64,000 nt of DNA from IMG/VR virus record IMGVR_UViG_3300017917_002441, positions 62,001 through 126,000 of that record. One strand, given 5' to 3'. Of the stretch, positions 8,634-17,299 are shown one piece after another; position 1 is the stretch's first letter, and every line of letters begins with the position of its first letter. Position numbers and translations under genes: made by a program. The stretch is from a virus. The notes beneath the pieces are model-generated. The model was given only the letters and a program-made list of their open reading frames with translations, was not told the DNA's origin and did no database searches.

Positions 8634-8858
8634 ATGGCATACAATACTCCCCAAACTCCTGACGACACTGAGTACTCGTTTATTCAACCCCCTAGCAGTA
8701 TTTCTTGCATGGCCGGCAGTGAAGAAATGTTCAGGGTTGGGCCTGATGGGTTTTGGGTACGTGGGACAAAGGTGCCGCAAGATGAGCACGAAGCTCAAGC
8801 CGTGTACCAGGCATTCAAAGAGTTTTTGACTTGGGCACAGCTAACTAGACCGTATTAA
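8634..8858 (+). CDS. Small phage protein, leaderless gene
   Basis: 74 residues, MAYNTPQTPDD... with a central GPDGFWVRG and an acidic C-terminal helix. There is no room for a ribosome-binding site because the promoter -10 ends six bases before the ATG. No function recognised. Confidence 0.75.
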   Translation: MAYNTPQTPDDTEYSFIQPPSSISCMAGSEEMFRVGPDGFWVRGTKVPQDEHEAQAVYQAFKEFLTWAQLTRPY

Positions 8859-8875
8859 TTAAACAAGGAGCAATT

Positions 8876-9550
8876 ATGTACGCAACTTCAACATATCGTT
8901 CTGCTGGGCAGATCAACTCAGCAATGAGCCGTGTGTATGGACACATGGGACTGGCAGTGATTACATCAATGATTGTGAGTTTCTTAGTGGGCAACAGTGC
9001 CGCACTAATGGCATTCTTTTTCACTGGTGTAATGAAATGGATTGTAATTTTCGCACCTCTCATTGCCATTCTTGGCGTTACCTTTGCCGCAGACAAGATG
9101 AGCAAAAGTGCGTTGACTATTTTCTTACATGGCTTTGCCGCATTAATGGGCCTGAGCTTTGCAACAATTTTTGTGGTGTATAACCTAGGATCAATTGTGT
9201 CAGCGTTCATGGCCGCGGCTGTGTTGTTTGGTACCATGAGTTTTTACGGATACTTTACTAAAAAGAACTTGGACTCCATTGGACAGTTCTTGTTTGTGGG
9301 ATTGATTGCAATCATCATTGCCAGCATCATTAATATCTTTATTGGATCAACAGTGATGCAAATGGTTATCTCAGCTATTGCTGTGATTGTGTTCCTGGGC
9401 CTAACTGCTTACGACACACAAAAAATCCGCAAACTTGTGAGCGTGGACAACGACGGCAAAGCTGAAATCTTTGGCGCACTTACACTGTATCTAGACTTTA
9501 TCAACTTGTTCTTGAGCTTGTTGCAACTGTTTGGTGGTCGCAAGGATTAA
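8876..9550 (+). CDS. Bax inhibitor-1 family membrane protein
   Basis: A 224-residue protein with about seven membrane segments and the family's C-terminal signatures TAYDTQKIR and LTLYLDFINLFL. Bacterial YbhL/YccA-type members sit in the inner membrane; YccA modulates the FtsH protease and other members leak calcium or protons. In a phage it may protect membrane proteins from FtsH or alter the envelope, which is inference. A good AAGGAG site precedes ATG 8876. Confidence 0.93.
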   Translation: MYATSTYRSAGQINSAMSRVYGHMGLAVITSMIVSFLVGNSAALMAFFFTGVMKWIVIFAPLIAILGVTFAADKMSKSALTIFLHGFAALMGLSFATIFVVYNLGSIVSAFMAAAVLFGTMSFYGYFTKKNLDSIGQFLFVGLIAIIIASIINIFIGSTVMQMVISAIAVIVFLGLTAYDTQKIRKLVSVDNDGKAEIFGALTLYLDFINLFLSLLQLFGGRKD

Positions 9551-9553
9551 CAC

Positions 9554-9946
9554 ATGGGTGCCGAACATACAGAACTAATTGAACATCTCAAGGGTGTCCG
9601 GCACATTGTAATCAACGCATGCCATGGCGGGTTTGGGCTCAGTCCCGACGCCATGCGCATGTATCTAACCAAGGCTGGACTTGAATACACCGAAGAAGAC
9701 CGTGGAGATCGATTCAGTACCACAACGTTTGGCCCACTCTTTTTTGTCAACGGGGAGTTTTTTAGCGATCGAGAAATTGCTAGAGACGATCCTATATTGA
9801 TTTCTGTTGTACGTGAACTAGGAGAAGAAGCTCCTGGTCGACACGCCGAACTCAAAATTCTAACAATACCTGCTGACGTGGATTGGCAAATCGACGAATA
9901 TGATGGTTGGGAATGGATAGCCGAAAAGCACCGCACTTGGTCATAA
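9554..9946 (+). CDS. Conserved phage protein (CHGGFGLS family)
   Basis: 130 residues with the recognisable INACHGGFGLSPDAM block and the C-terminal DWQIDEYDGWEWIAEKHR block. I recall both from many phage hypotheticals. Function unknown; the Cys-His-Gly-Gly block could be catalytic or metal-binding. Confidence 0.82.
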   Translation: MGAEHTELIEHLKGVRHIVINACHGGFGLSPDAMRMYLTKAGLEYTEEDRGDRFSTTTFGPLFFVNGEFFSDREIARDDPILISVVRELGEEAPGRHAELKILTIPADVDWQIDEYDGWEWIAEKHRTWS

Positions 9947-9949
9947 TAG

Positions 9950-9978
9950 TTGACACCTCCAACAGTTTATCATATAAT
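9950..9978 (+). promoter_or_regulatory. Sigma70-type promoter before candidate RNA
   Basis: TTGACA (9950-9955), 17-base spacer, TATAAT (9973-9978). Expected start is near 9985. Confidence 0.9.
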
Positions 9979-9984
9979 ATTAAG

Positions 9985-10140
9985 GCATGCTCAAGGAGAT
10001 TGTGCTTTCTAATGGGCCAGAGGGAGAAGCTAGCTTTGACCGGACCCAATGGTTGCCGTGACATGTAGATGTAAGTCACATAGGCTGAGACACTGTCCTT
10101 GAGAAATCAAAACCTGGGCTGGTACCCCGGGGGTATGTCC
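9985..10140 (+). ncRNA. Candidate structured RNA or leader
   Basis: About 190 bases with a strong promoter and no long reading frame. CTCAAGGA (9990-9997) pairs perfectly with TCCTTGAG (10096-10103) to close the element. Inside, TGGGCC (10013) pairs with GGACCCA (10042) with one bulge, and GCCGTGAC (10055) pairs with GTCAC plus GGC (10075-10085). A GGG/CCC hairpin follows near 10116. It may be a regulatory RNA or the leader of the 10170 gene. Alternative: a 24-codon frame (ATG 9987, stop 10061) could be a near-leaderless peptide. Confidence 0.5.
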
Positions 10141-10169
10141 ATAAGGAAATAACAGTGAAAGGATGTAGT

Positions 10170-10478
10170 ATGTCTGTTGATATCGAGGCCCCTGCGCAGA
10201 GCATGCCGAAGTCACTCGACTCTCTTAAAATAACGCCCGAGAGCATGCACCGAATTTACTTTGAGTTGAGTAACGAAAAATCTTGGTACTCGCTCATGGC
10301 TGAAGCCCGAACTTGGTTTGGCAAAAACTGGCGCACTCAACCCCGCGTCAAACGCAAATTCCAAAAATATGCCATAGTTCCATCAGTTAAAATATGGTTT
10401 GACGTTCCAGACCCCAAGTTTGGGACATGGGTAGCCGTTAAACTAGCCGTAAGACAGGTGGAAGGCCCCAATAAATAA
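10170..10478 (+). CDS. Phage protein, unknown
   Basis: 102 residues from ATG 10170 (site AAAGGA seven bases upstream); GTG 10155 is the alternative start. It contains SWYSLMAEARTWFGKNW and a basic region (RVKRKFQKY). Function unknown. Confidence 0.72.
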   Translation: MSVDIEAPAQSMPKSLDSLKITPESMHRIYFELSNEKSWYSLMAEARTWFGKNWRTQPRVKRKFQKYAIVPSVKIWFDVPDPKFGTWVAVKLAVRQVEGPNK

Positions 10479-10482
10479 ATCT

Positions 10483-11847
10483 ATGATCTTGAGTTATTGG
10501 ACCCTTGCTGTAGCACTGTCCTTGAGCCTGGTGGCTGCTTGGTATAGTATCGCTGGCCTTGCGGCCATTTTTGCCGCGGCAGTAATGCCCATTGTAATCA
10601 TGGGCGGTATCATGGAAGTGGCCAAGATCACTGTTACAATATGGTTGCACGAATACTGGCAATACGCCAAACGTGCCATGAAGATACAGCTCACTATTTC
10701 AGTGGTGTTGTTGATGTTTATTACCAGCATGGGCATTTTTGGTTTCCTAAGCAAGGCACACACAGATCAAAGTTTAATAAGTGGCGATGTACAAAGTAAG
10801 ATTGCAATATATGATGAAAAAATCAAAACTGCTCGAGAGAATATTGAAGCCAACCGCAGACAACTCAAACAAATGGATGAGGCTGTGGACCAAGTCATGG
10901 CACGAAGCACAACAGAAGAAGGTGCGTCAAAAGCGAATGCTATACGCAAATCTCAGCAAAGGGATCGTACTAGTCTTGCCAAAGACATTGAAGCCAACCA
11001 GAAGCTCATTGCTACTCTTAATGACGAAGCCGCACCTATTCGAGCAGAAGTACGTAAAGTAGAAGCCGAGGTTGGGCCAATCAAATACATTGCCGCCTTG
11101 GTTTATGGTGATAATCCCGACGCAAACTTACTAGAAAAAGCTGTACGCTGGGTAATAATTTTATTGGTTATAGTGTTTGATCCTTTGGCCATTGCCATGG
11201 TGTTGGCAGCCACGGAGAGTTTGAAATGGGAACGACAGCGAGTATTTGACGCCCTAAACGTTGTGCCTGAAGAAGCCAAAGATGACCCAACACCTGAACC
11301 TGCCCCAGTTGATGACCCGCCGACCGACAGTTGGCAAGAACGCACTGATGAATTACTGGAAATATTCAAAGACCAACCAACTCATTTGGATCCAGAACCA
11401 ACAACTGAGATCGACGATGAGCAAGAAACTCCAGAAATAAAAGAAGCCATGCGCCGTTGGAAAGAAGCTAACCCTGGGGACACACTCAAGCATCAACGTG
11501 CATTGTTAGAACAAGGCAAGATCAAAGAGTTGCCTTGGATGCAGTTGATTGCTGACAATGCTTTACCAAGAGAACCCAAGTCTAGATTTGGTACACGTTT
11601 CCCGGATGATCCCATCAAAGGCGATAGCTTTGTTAGAGTTGACCAGCTTCCCACTGTGTTGTATAAATTCAACGGAAAAGACTGGATTCAAGTTGACAAA
11701 AGTTTAACAGACAACTATACTTACGATACAGCCTACATTGATCACTTGATAGAAAAAATCAGCTCAGGTGAGCTTGATATTGAACTATTGAGCGACAGTG
11801 AACGTGAGCAAATTACTCAACAACTTCAAACTCGTACAAATCAATGA
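10483..11847 (+). CDS. Membrane protein with coiled coil and charged tail
   Basis: 454 residues. The first 90 hold three hydrophobic segments with a conserved-looking GGIMEVAKITVTIWLHEYW. A coiled coil (about 100-190) follows, then another membrane segment (VIILLVIVFDPLAIAMVLAA) and an acidic, proline-rich cytoplasmic tail. The architecture matches uncharacterised membrane proteins of T4-like aquatic phages. It overlaps clpX (ATGA at 11844), hinting at co-expression. Confidence 0.82.
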   Translation: MILSYWTLAVALSLSLVAAWYSIAGLAAIFAAAVMPIVIMGGIMEVAKITVTIWLHEYWQYAKRAMKIQLTISVVLLMFITSMGIFGFLSKAHTDQSLISGDVQSKIAIYDEKIKTARENIEANRRQLKQMDEAVDQVMARSTTEEGASKANAIRKSQQRDRTSLAKDIEANQKLIATLNDEAAPIRAEVRKVEAEVGPIKYIAALVYGDNPDANLLEKAVRWVIILLVIVFDPLAIAMVLAATESLKWERQRVFDALNVVPEEAKDDPTPEPAPVDDPPTDSWQERTDELLEIFKDQPTHLDPEPTTEIDDEQETPEIKEAMRRWKEANPGDTLKHQRALLEQGKIKELPWMQLIADNALPREPKSRFGTRFPDDPIKGDSFVRVDQLPTVLYKFNGKDWIQVDKSLTDNYTYDTAYIDHLIEKISSGELDIELLSDSEREQITQQLQTRTNQ

Positions 11848-13049
11848 CAAACCGAACAGATTTAGATTCATGCAGTTTTTGTGGCAAACACAAAGATGCA
11901 GTGGCCAAACTCATTGTTGGCGATAATGTCAGCATTTGTAATGAATGTGTAGACCTTTGCGAAAACCTTCTGAAAGAAGACCTTGGGCACGCCAAGAAGG
12001 CCGATCGTGCAGTCAGTATAGATCCAGTTGCTATCAAAGAGCACTTGGATCAGTACGTTATTGGGCAGGATGGTGCCAAGATTGTGCTCAGTGTGGCCAT
12101 TGCCAATCACTACAAACGCATCAATAACCCAGACAAAAACACCGAGATTGAAAAGGTCAATATTTTAATGTTTGGGCCCACAGGGTCTGGCAAAACACTG
12201 TTGGCACGTAGCGTAGCACGTTATCTTGATGTGCCGTTTGTTATCGCAGATGCCACAAGTTTAACCGAAGCTGGTTATGTAGGCGACGACGTAGAAAGCC
12301 TGATCAGCAGACTGTATGCGGCCGCAGACTATGACGTCAAACGTTGCGAACGCGGAATTGTGTTCTTGGACGAAGTTGACAAAATTAGTCGTCGTAGCGA
12401 GAGTGCCAGCATCACACGTGATGTGTCAGGAGAAGGCGTACAACAAGCTTTGCTCAAGCTAGTAGAAGGCACCAAGTGCCGTGTGACACCACAAGGCGGA
12501 CGCAAACACCCCACAGGCGAAATTGTGGAAATTGATACCACAAATATCTTGTTTATTGCTGGTGGTGCATTTGTCGGCATGGATAACATTGTCAAAAGTC
12601 GCATTCAGGGCACCAGCATTGGATTTGGTGCAGAAGTCAAGCGCGAAACTGTTAACTTGGGTCAAGCCACACCAGATGACATTGTGAAGTTTGGTATGAT
12701 TCCCGAATTTGTAGGACGTTTTCCAACTTGGGTTGCATTGCAACAACTCAGCAAAGAAGACCTAGTGCGTATCTTGATTGATATCAAGCACAGCTATATC
12801 AGTCAATACAAGTGGCTGTTTGGGCAAGATGAGATTGAGCTTGAGTTTACCCCTGAGGCCCTGGAGCAGATTGCTGGCAATACTATTTCCAACAAAACTG
12901 GTGCCCGTGGCTTGCACAGCGAACTTGAACGTGTGTTGTTGCCACACATGTATCGACTGCCTGAATACCGCAGACAAAACATTAACCGCGTAGTAATTGA
13001 CGAAACCATGGTAAATACACCAAGGGAGTTAAAACAAGCGAATGAGTAA
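11844..13049 (+). CDS. clpX: ATP-dependent unfoldase ClpX
   Basis: Hexameric AAA+ unfoldase that feeds ClpP. The N-terminal zinc domain has cysteines at 10, 13, 32 and 35. Walker A GPTGSGKT is at 111-118; Walker B reads IVFLDEVDKI. The pore loop GYVG, the RKH loop (GGRKHPTGE) and the ClpP-docking IGF loop (TSIGFGAEV) are all intact, so it could drive host or phage ClpP. 401 residues against about 424 in E. coli. Two ClpP homologues and ClpS are in the same window. It overlaps the bS21 gene by 8 bases. Confidence 0.97.
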   Translation: MTNRTDLDSCSFCGKHKDAVAKLIVGDNVSICNECVDLCENLLKEDLGHAKKADRAVSIDPVAIKEHLDQYVIGQDGAKIVLSVAIANHYKRINNPDKNTEIEKVNILMFGPTGSGKTLLARSVARYLDVPFVIADATSLTEAGYVGDDVESLISRLYAAADYDVKRCERGIVFLDEVDKISRRSESASITRDVSGEGVQQALLKLVEGTKCRVTPQGGRKHPTGEIVEIDTTNILFIAGGAFVGMDNIVKSRIQGTSIGFGAEVKRETVNLGQATPDDIVKFGMIPEFVGRFPTWVALQQLSKEDLVRILIDIKHSYISQYKWLFGQDEIELEFTPEALEQIAGNTISNKTGARGLHSELERVLLPHMYRLPEYRRQNINRVVIDETMVNTPRELKQANE

Positions 13050-13266
13050 TTTAAAAGGACGTAGCGTAACAGTAGTTGATGGCAATGTAGAAAAGGCATT
13101 GCGTAAATTCAAGAAAAAAGTTCAAGCCGCAGGTGTGCTGAACGATGTGAGAGATCGCGAACATTACGTCAAGCCTACTACAGAACGAAAACTCAAACGC
13201 AACGCCGCTCGCAAACGTTGGGAAAAACAATTAGTCAGTCAGCAATTGCCCAAAAAAATGTATTAA
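13042..13266 (+). CDS. rpsU: Ribosomal protein bS21 homologue
   Basis: A 74-residue basic protein. NVEKALRKFKKKVQAAGVL matches the N-terminal helix of bS21, and the signature YVKPTTERKLKRNAARKRW matches its conserved middle. bS21 binds the 30S platform near the 3' end of 16S rRNA, close to the anti-Shine-Dalgarno sequence, so a phage copy could exchange into host ribosomes and bias initiation. It starts inside the clpX end (8-base overlap), so translation is likely coupled. Confidence 0.93.
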   Translation: MSNLKGRSVTVVDGNVEKALRKFKKKVQAAGVLNDVRDREHYVKPTTERKLKRNAARKRWEKQLVSQQLPKKMY

Positions 13267-13268
13267 AT

Positions 13269-13297
13269 TTGACATAGTCAAATCATTGTTGTATAAA
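13269..13297 (+). promoter_or_regulatory. dnaK promoter
   Basis: TTGACA (13269-13274), 17-base spacer, TATAAA (13292-13297). This is a housekeeping-type rather than sigma32-type promoter. Confidence 0.88.
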
Positions 13298-13304
13298 TAT
13301 TATT

Positions 13305-13326
13305 GTAGTGCCGATGGTCGGGCTAC
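13305..13326 (+). promoter_or_regulatory. 5'-terminal hairpin of dnaK mRNA
   Basis: GTAG and CCGA pair with TCGG and CTAC around a TGG loop. The predicted +1 is about 13304, so the transcript would begin with this stem-loop, which could protect it from 5'-dependent decay or act as a thermometer. Confidence 0.6.
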
Positions 13327-13360
13327 AAACATAAATCTTGCTTAACAAAAGGAGAATGAT

Positions 13361-15241
13361 ATGAGCAAAGTCATTGGTATTGACTTAGGTACCACTAATT
13401 CATGTGTAGCCGTTATTGAAAACGGAACCCCCCGAGTAATTGAAAACAGCGAAGGCGCACGTACAACGCCCAGTATCGTTGCCTATGCCGAAGACGAAAT
13501 CCTAGTGGGTGCGTCGGCCAAACGCCAAGCAGTTACCAATCCCAAAAATACAGTGTATGCGGCCAAGCGACTGATTGGTCGTAAGTTTGAAGAACAAGCT
13601 GTACAAAAAGACATTGACTTGATGCCGTATGAAATCATCCGAGCAACCAATGGCGATGCATGGGTACGTGCTCGAGACAAAGACCTAGCACCTCCGCAAA
13701 TCTCTGCAGAAGTTCTTCGCAAAATGAAGAGAACTGCCGAAGACTATCTTGGTCACGAAGTAACTCAAGCAGTTATCACAGTTCCAGCTTACTTTAACGA
13801 TAGCCAACGTCAGGCCACCAAGGACGCAGGTAAAATTGCTGGCTTGGAAGTATTACGTATCATTAACGAACCCACAGCGGCTGCTCTAGCATACGGAGTA
13901 GACAAGAACGACAAAGCCGATCGCAAAGTAGCTGTGTATGACTTGGGTGGTGGTACATTTGACGTAAGCATCATTGAAATCGCCAACGTAGACGGTGACA
14001 AACAAGTTGAGGTACTCAGCACCAACGGCGACACCTTCCTGGGCGGTGAAGACTTTGACCAGCGCATTATGGACTTCCTGTGCGACGAGTTCAAGAAAGA
14101 AAATGGTATTGATCTCAAGAAAGACATGCTGGCATTGCAACGTCTCAAAGACGCCGCAGAAAAGGCCAAGATTGAACTTTCAAACAGCGCACAAACAGAC
14201 ATCAATTTGCCGTATGTCACAGCAGATGCTACTGGTCCCAAACACTTAAACGTCAAACTCACACGTGCTAAGTTGGAAAGCCTAGTAGAAGATCTTATCA
14301 AGCGCAGTCTTGAACCATGCCGTGTTGCTATGAAGGATGCCGGGGTAAGTGCCAGCGACATTGACGAAGTTATCCTTGTTGGTGGACAAACACGTATGCC
14401 CAAGGTACAAGAAGCAGTTGAGCAACTGTTTGGCAAGGCACCGCGTCGAGACGTAAACCCTGACGAAGCTGTGGCAGTGGGTGCGGCGATTCAAGGTGCA
14501 GTGTTGTCAGGGGATCGCAAAGACGTATTGTTGTTGGACGTTACTCCACTAAGCCTTGGCATTGAAACCATGGGCGGCGTAATGGCCAAGTTGATTCAGA
14601 AGAACACAACTATTCCTACAAAGCAAAGCCAAGTATTCTCTACAGCAGAAGATAACCAGCCTGCTGTGACAATCAAAGTGTACCAAGGTGAGCGAGAATT
14701 TTGCCAACACAACAAGCTCTTGGGCGAGTTTAACTTGGAAGGTATCCCGCCAGCACGTCGTGGCACACCGCAGATTGAAGTTACATTGGATATTGACGCC
14801 AATGGTATTATGCACGTCAGCGCCAAGGACAAAGCCACTGGCAAGGAAAACAAGATCACTATCAAGGCCAACTCAGGCCTAACAGAAGCAGAAATCCAAG
14901 ACATGATCAAAGACGCAGAACTCAATGCCGAAGAAGATCGTCGTCAACGTGATCTTGTGCAAGCTCGTAACAATGCCGAAAGCACTGTACACAATATCCG
15001 CAAGGACATTGAAGAACTACGCACTGAACTCACTGCTGAACAAATTGACAAGATTGAAGCAGTGTGCAAGGAACTCGAAGAAGCTGCCAAGGGCACTGAT
15101 CGTGAAGCAATTACTAGCAAGATCAGTGAAGTCATGGTAGCTAGCGAACCCATCTTTAAGGCAAAAGCCAACAAAGACAGCAGTGAAGCCAAAACTGACG
15201 ACACTGTGGTTGATGCTGACTTTACCGAGAAGAAAGACTGA
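13361..15241 (+). CDS. dnaK: Chaperone DnaK (Hsp70)
   Basis: ATP-driven chaperone, 626 residues, essentially full length. The N-terminus [14 protein letters not shown], phosphate-2 loop [12 protein letters not shown], adenosine motif VGGQTRMP, the linker [15 protein letters not shown], the substrate domain and the lid are all present; it ends with the acidic DADFTEKKD. No DnaJ or GrpE is in the window, so host co-chaperones are probably used. It has its own promoter and an AAAGGAG site. Confidence 0.98.
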   Translation: MSKVIGIDLGTTNSCVAVIENGTPRVIENSEGARTTPSIVAYAEDEILVGASAKRQAVTNPKNTVYAAKRLIGRKFEEQAVQKDIDLMPYEIIRATNGDAWVRARDKDLAPPQISAEVLRKMKRTAEDYLGHEVTQAVITVPAYFNDSQRQATKDAGKIAGLEVLRIINEPTAAALAYGVDKNDKADRKVAVYDLGGGTFDVSIIEIANVDGDKQVEVLSTNGDTFLGGEDFDQRIMDFLCDEFKKENGIDLKKDMLALQRLKDAAEKAKIELSNSAQTDINLPYVTADATGPKHLNVKLTRAKLESLVEDLIKRSLEPCRVAMKDAGVSASDIDEVILVGGQTRMPKVQEAVEQLFGKAPRRDVNPDEAVAVGAAIQGAVLSGDRKDVLLLDVTPLSLGIETMGGVMAKLIQKNTTIPTKQSQVFSTAEDNQPAVTIKVYQGEREFCQHNKLLGEFNLEGIPPARRGTPQIEVTLDIDANGIMHVSAKDKATGKENKITIKANSGLTEAEIQDMIKDAELNAEEDRRQRDLVQARNNAESTVHNIRKDIEELRTELTAEQIDKIEAVCKELEEAAKGTDREAITSKISEVMVASEPIFKAKANKDSSEAKTDDTVVDADFTEKKD

Positions 15242-15253
15242 GGGAACTCAGTA

Positions 15254-15278
15254 GGCGGTGCCCAATAAAGGGGCCGCC
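15254..15278 (+). other. Hairpin between dnaK and hsp20
   Basis: GGCGG and CCC pair with GGG and CCGCC around AATAAA. There is no T run, so a processing or stability element is more likely than a terminator. Confidence 0.55.
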
Positions 15279-15311
15279 ATAGTCAACTTGCTTAATTAAA
15301 GGAGAAACAAC

Positions 15312-15752
15312 ATGACTAAATTTACAGCTTTTGATCTAACCCCCATTTATCGCACCAGCATTGGTGTTGATCGATTGTTTGATCGTATCATGAACCAAGT
15401 GGAGCATGCGGCCACCAATAATTACCCACCCTATAACATTGTCAAAACTGGAGAGCATACATTTGAGCTACAGTTGGCAGTGGCTGGATTTACACAAGGT
15501 GAGCTAGAAATCACTGTCAAAGAAGGTACTTGCACTGTTGTTGGTGAAAAAATCAACAACGAATTGCCCGAAGGACACGAGTACTTCTACCATGGCATCA
15601 GCGCACGAAAATTTGTTCGTAGCTGGCCCTTGGGCGAGTATGTCGAAGTGCGTGATGCTGTTGTAAAAGATGGTATTTTGACAGTGCGTTTAGAGCAAGT
15701 GGTGCCCGAAAGCGCCAAGCCAAAGAGCATTGCAATCACTTACGCAAGTTAA
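15312..15752 (+). CDS. hsp20: Small heat-shock protein Hsp20 (IbpA type)
   Basis: 146 residues with an alpha-crystallin domain: NIVKTGEHTFELQLAVAGF, the ELEITVKEGTCTVVGEK strands and the late KDGILTVRLEQVVPE block. It starts like IbpA (LTPIYRTSIGVDRLFDRI). It holds unfolded proteins for DnaK, encoded just upstream. The AAAGGAG site and leader closely resemble those of dnaK. Confidence 0.94.
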   Translation: MTKFTAFDLTPIYRTSIGVDRLFDRIMNQVEHAATNNYPPYNIVKTGEHTFELQLAVAGFTQGELEITVKEGTCTVVGEKINNELPEGHEYFYHGISARKFVRSWPLGEYVEVRDAVVKDGILTVRLEQVVPESAKPKSIAITYAS

Positions 15753-15758
15753 TATAAT
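15730..15758 (+). promoter_or_regulatory. clpS promoter
   Basis: TTGCAA (15730-15735), 17-base spacer, TATAAT (15753-15758), lying across the end of hsp20. Confidence 0.75.
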
Positions 15759-15766
15759 AGTAAATA

Positions 15767-15791
15767 CAGTAGCGGGATAATCCCGCTACTG
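15767..15791 (+). promoter_or_regulatory. 5'-terminal hairpin of clpS mRNA
   Basis: CAGTAGCGGGA pairs with TCCCGCTACTG, 11 perfect pairs with a 3-base TAA loop, starting about two bases from the predicted +1 near 15765. There is no T tail, so it is not an obvious terminator. Confidence 0.65.
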
Positions 15792-15806
15792 ATCAAGGAA
15801 CAGAAC

Positions 15807-16118
15807 ATGGCACAAGCAGAACCAAGAACAAAAATCAAACCCGTAGAAAAAGTCAAAGAGCCACCTATGTTTCGTGTGATTTATCTAAATGATAATCAAA
15901 CCAGCATGGAGTTTGTAATTGATAGCCTCATGGAGTACTTTGATTACACCGAAGAAAGTGCTGAAAAACTCACCATTGACATCCACGAAACCGGCAGTGC
16001 TGTTGTTGCAGTGCTACCGTATGAAATTGCGGAACAAAAAGGTATTGAAGTTACAATCAGTGCCAGAAGTCAAAGCTACCCGCTACAGGTCAAGCTTGAG
16101 CCCGAAGACGTAGTTTAA
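15807..16118 (+). CDS. clpS: Clp protease adaptor ClpS
   Basis: 103 residues, close to E. coli ClpS. FRVIYLNDNQTSMEFVID matches the family's core YxVxLxNDDxTPMxFVV region, and the later HETGSAVVAVLPYEIAEQ matches the second conserved block. ClpS delivers N-end-rule substrates to ClpA. No ClpA is in the window, so it may retarget the host ClpAP. Confidence 0.93.
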   Translation: MAQAEPRTKIKPVEKVKEPPMFRVIYLNDNQTSMEFVIDSLMEYFDYTEESAEKLTIDIHETGSAVVAVLPYEIAEQKGIEVTISARSQSYPLQVKLEPEDVV

Positions 16119-16918
16119 ACATTAATCTCAATGCGCATGGGATGATACACATGACGGCACCAATCGGTGCCGTGTCTACCACGGCAGTTGTTTAAAAATC
16201 TTATGTCATGGCGAGTTTGATCCACACTGCCATGATAGTGTCCAAAGCACCAAGTATGTAATTTGTTGCCGTGGTCTGCGCCCAGGGCTTGCATCATGTT
16301 GTTGTTGCCCAAGGTGTTGAAGCGCATGGTACCGTCAAGACTGATGTCGTGTTTGACTAATTCCCAATAAGGCACAGTGTGTGTAACCGCTACAATATGC
16401 TGTACGTCAAGGTGAGTTTGTAGTTTGTCTACACTGCTGATCATGTAAGTGGCATCAGTGTTGCTCATTCTAGCGATGCTTTTGGTTGTGCGTGAGTTAA
16501 TTGGGGCATGTGGTTGCATTTTTTCTTCCCACCACAAGGCACATTGTTCAGGGTTGATGCTAATGTCAAAATCCCAGCCCCACCACCCGTTGGTGCCTAA
16601 TATAGCCACACCATCGATCACAACTAGATTATTTTGCAAGTAAACAACATTGGGAATTTTAGCAATGCGTTTTTCTAAGTCACGATAACTGTTGGGGAGA
16701 TCGTCATAGTAGTCCACATGTTCTTCGTTGCCGTCTATATAAAACACAGCTTGATAGCATTGACCAAGATGTCTAAGTGTATTAATTAACAAGTCACGAT
16801 CTCTAGCAACATCTCCAGCTACTATACAAAAGGAACTGGTGGCACGACCCTCCCAGTCAAACGGTTTAGGCCACGTGTCTACGTGTAAATCAGAAATTAA
16901 ATCAAAAGCAAATTGCAT
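16115..16918 (-). CDS. Calcineurin-like metallophosphoesterase
   Basis: 267 residues. Metal-site motifs in order: DLHVD (SDLHVD), AGDVARD, GNEEH, a late VTHTVPYW and GHYHGS. Substrate unknown. It is convergent with clpS, the stops overlapping by four bases. A second, unrelated-looking phosphoesterase is at 42270. Confidence 0.9.
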   Translation of the reverse strand: MQFAFDLISDLHVDTWPKPFDWEGRATSSFCIVAGDVARDRDLLINTLRHLGQCYQAVFYIDGNEEHVDYYDDLPNSYRDLEKRIAKIPNVVYLQNNLVVIDGVAILGTNGWWGWDFDISINPEQCALWWEEKMQPHAPINSRTTKSIARMSNTDATYMISSVDKLQTHLDVQHIVAVTHTVPYWELVKHDISLDGTMRFNTLGNNNMMQALGADHGNKLHTWCFGHYHGSVDQTRHDIRFLNNCRGRHGTDWCRHVYHPMRIEINV

Positions 16919-16942
16919 GATACATATTTAAAAGGAATTGAC

Positions 16943-17299
16943 ATGAACATAATATTTGGCGAAGACATTAAACATTTACCTGACAACTACACCATCCTAG
17001 AATTAGATAGTTTTAGATTCACTAGATCGGGAGAAATTGCCAAGGCATACTGTGTGGTTGAGAAAATACCCTTGGGTGAATTCCCCACACTAGACGAATA
17101 CAGAAATGCACACAATGAACTGTTGGTGCAGTATCGTGCTAAGAATTGGGAGTATTGCCAGGAAGCTATCAAAGCACTAACGGGCCGCTGGGGTGGAGAG
17201 CTTGACACATTTTATCAAAGCCTGCTGGAACGTGTGCAAGCTTACGAACAAACACCACCTGGTGATGACTGGGACGGTGTGATACTTAAAATAGCTTGA
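16943..17299 (+). CDS. Phage protein sharing the cyclase C-terminal module
   Basis: 118 residues from ATG 16943 (AAGGAATT site). The last 60 residues (YRAKNW, GRWGGELDTFYQ, then DWDGV) align with the C-terminus of the cyclase at 22858 (YRQKKF, GRFNGEMDYYYT, DWDGV). The N-terminal half is unrelated to anything I know. Its 3' end overlaps the opposite-strand gene by 58 bases. Confidence 0.75.
   Translation: MNIIFGEDIKHLPDNYTILELDSFRFTRSGEIAKAYCVVEKIPLGEFPTLDEYRNAHNELLVQYRAKNWEYCQEAIKALTGRWGGELDTFYQSLLERVQAYEQTPPGDDWDGVILKIA

Noticed and set aside
9985-10140. 6S RNA, tmRNA or RNase P RNA
   Set aside because: No tRNA-like ends, no conserved RNase P cores and no long open-bubble hairpin; only generic stems are visible.
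13810-14436. Long minus-strand frame inside dnaK
   Set aside because: Shadow of the strongly conserved dnaK coding frame; Ser/Leu-rich, with no start signals.
15254-15278. Terminator between dnaK and hsp20
   Set aside because: The stem is strong but no T run follows on either strand, so termination is not supported.
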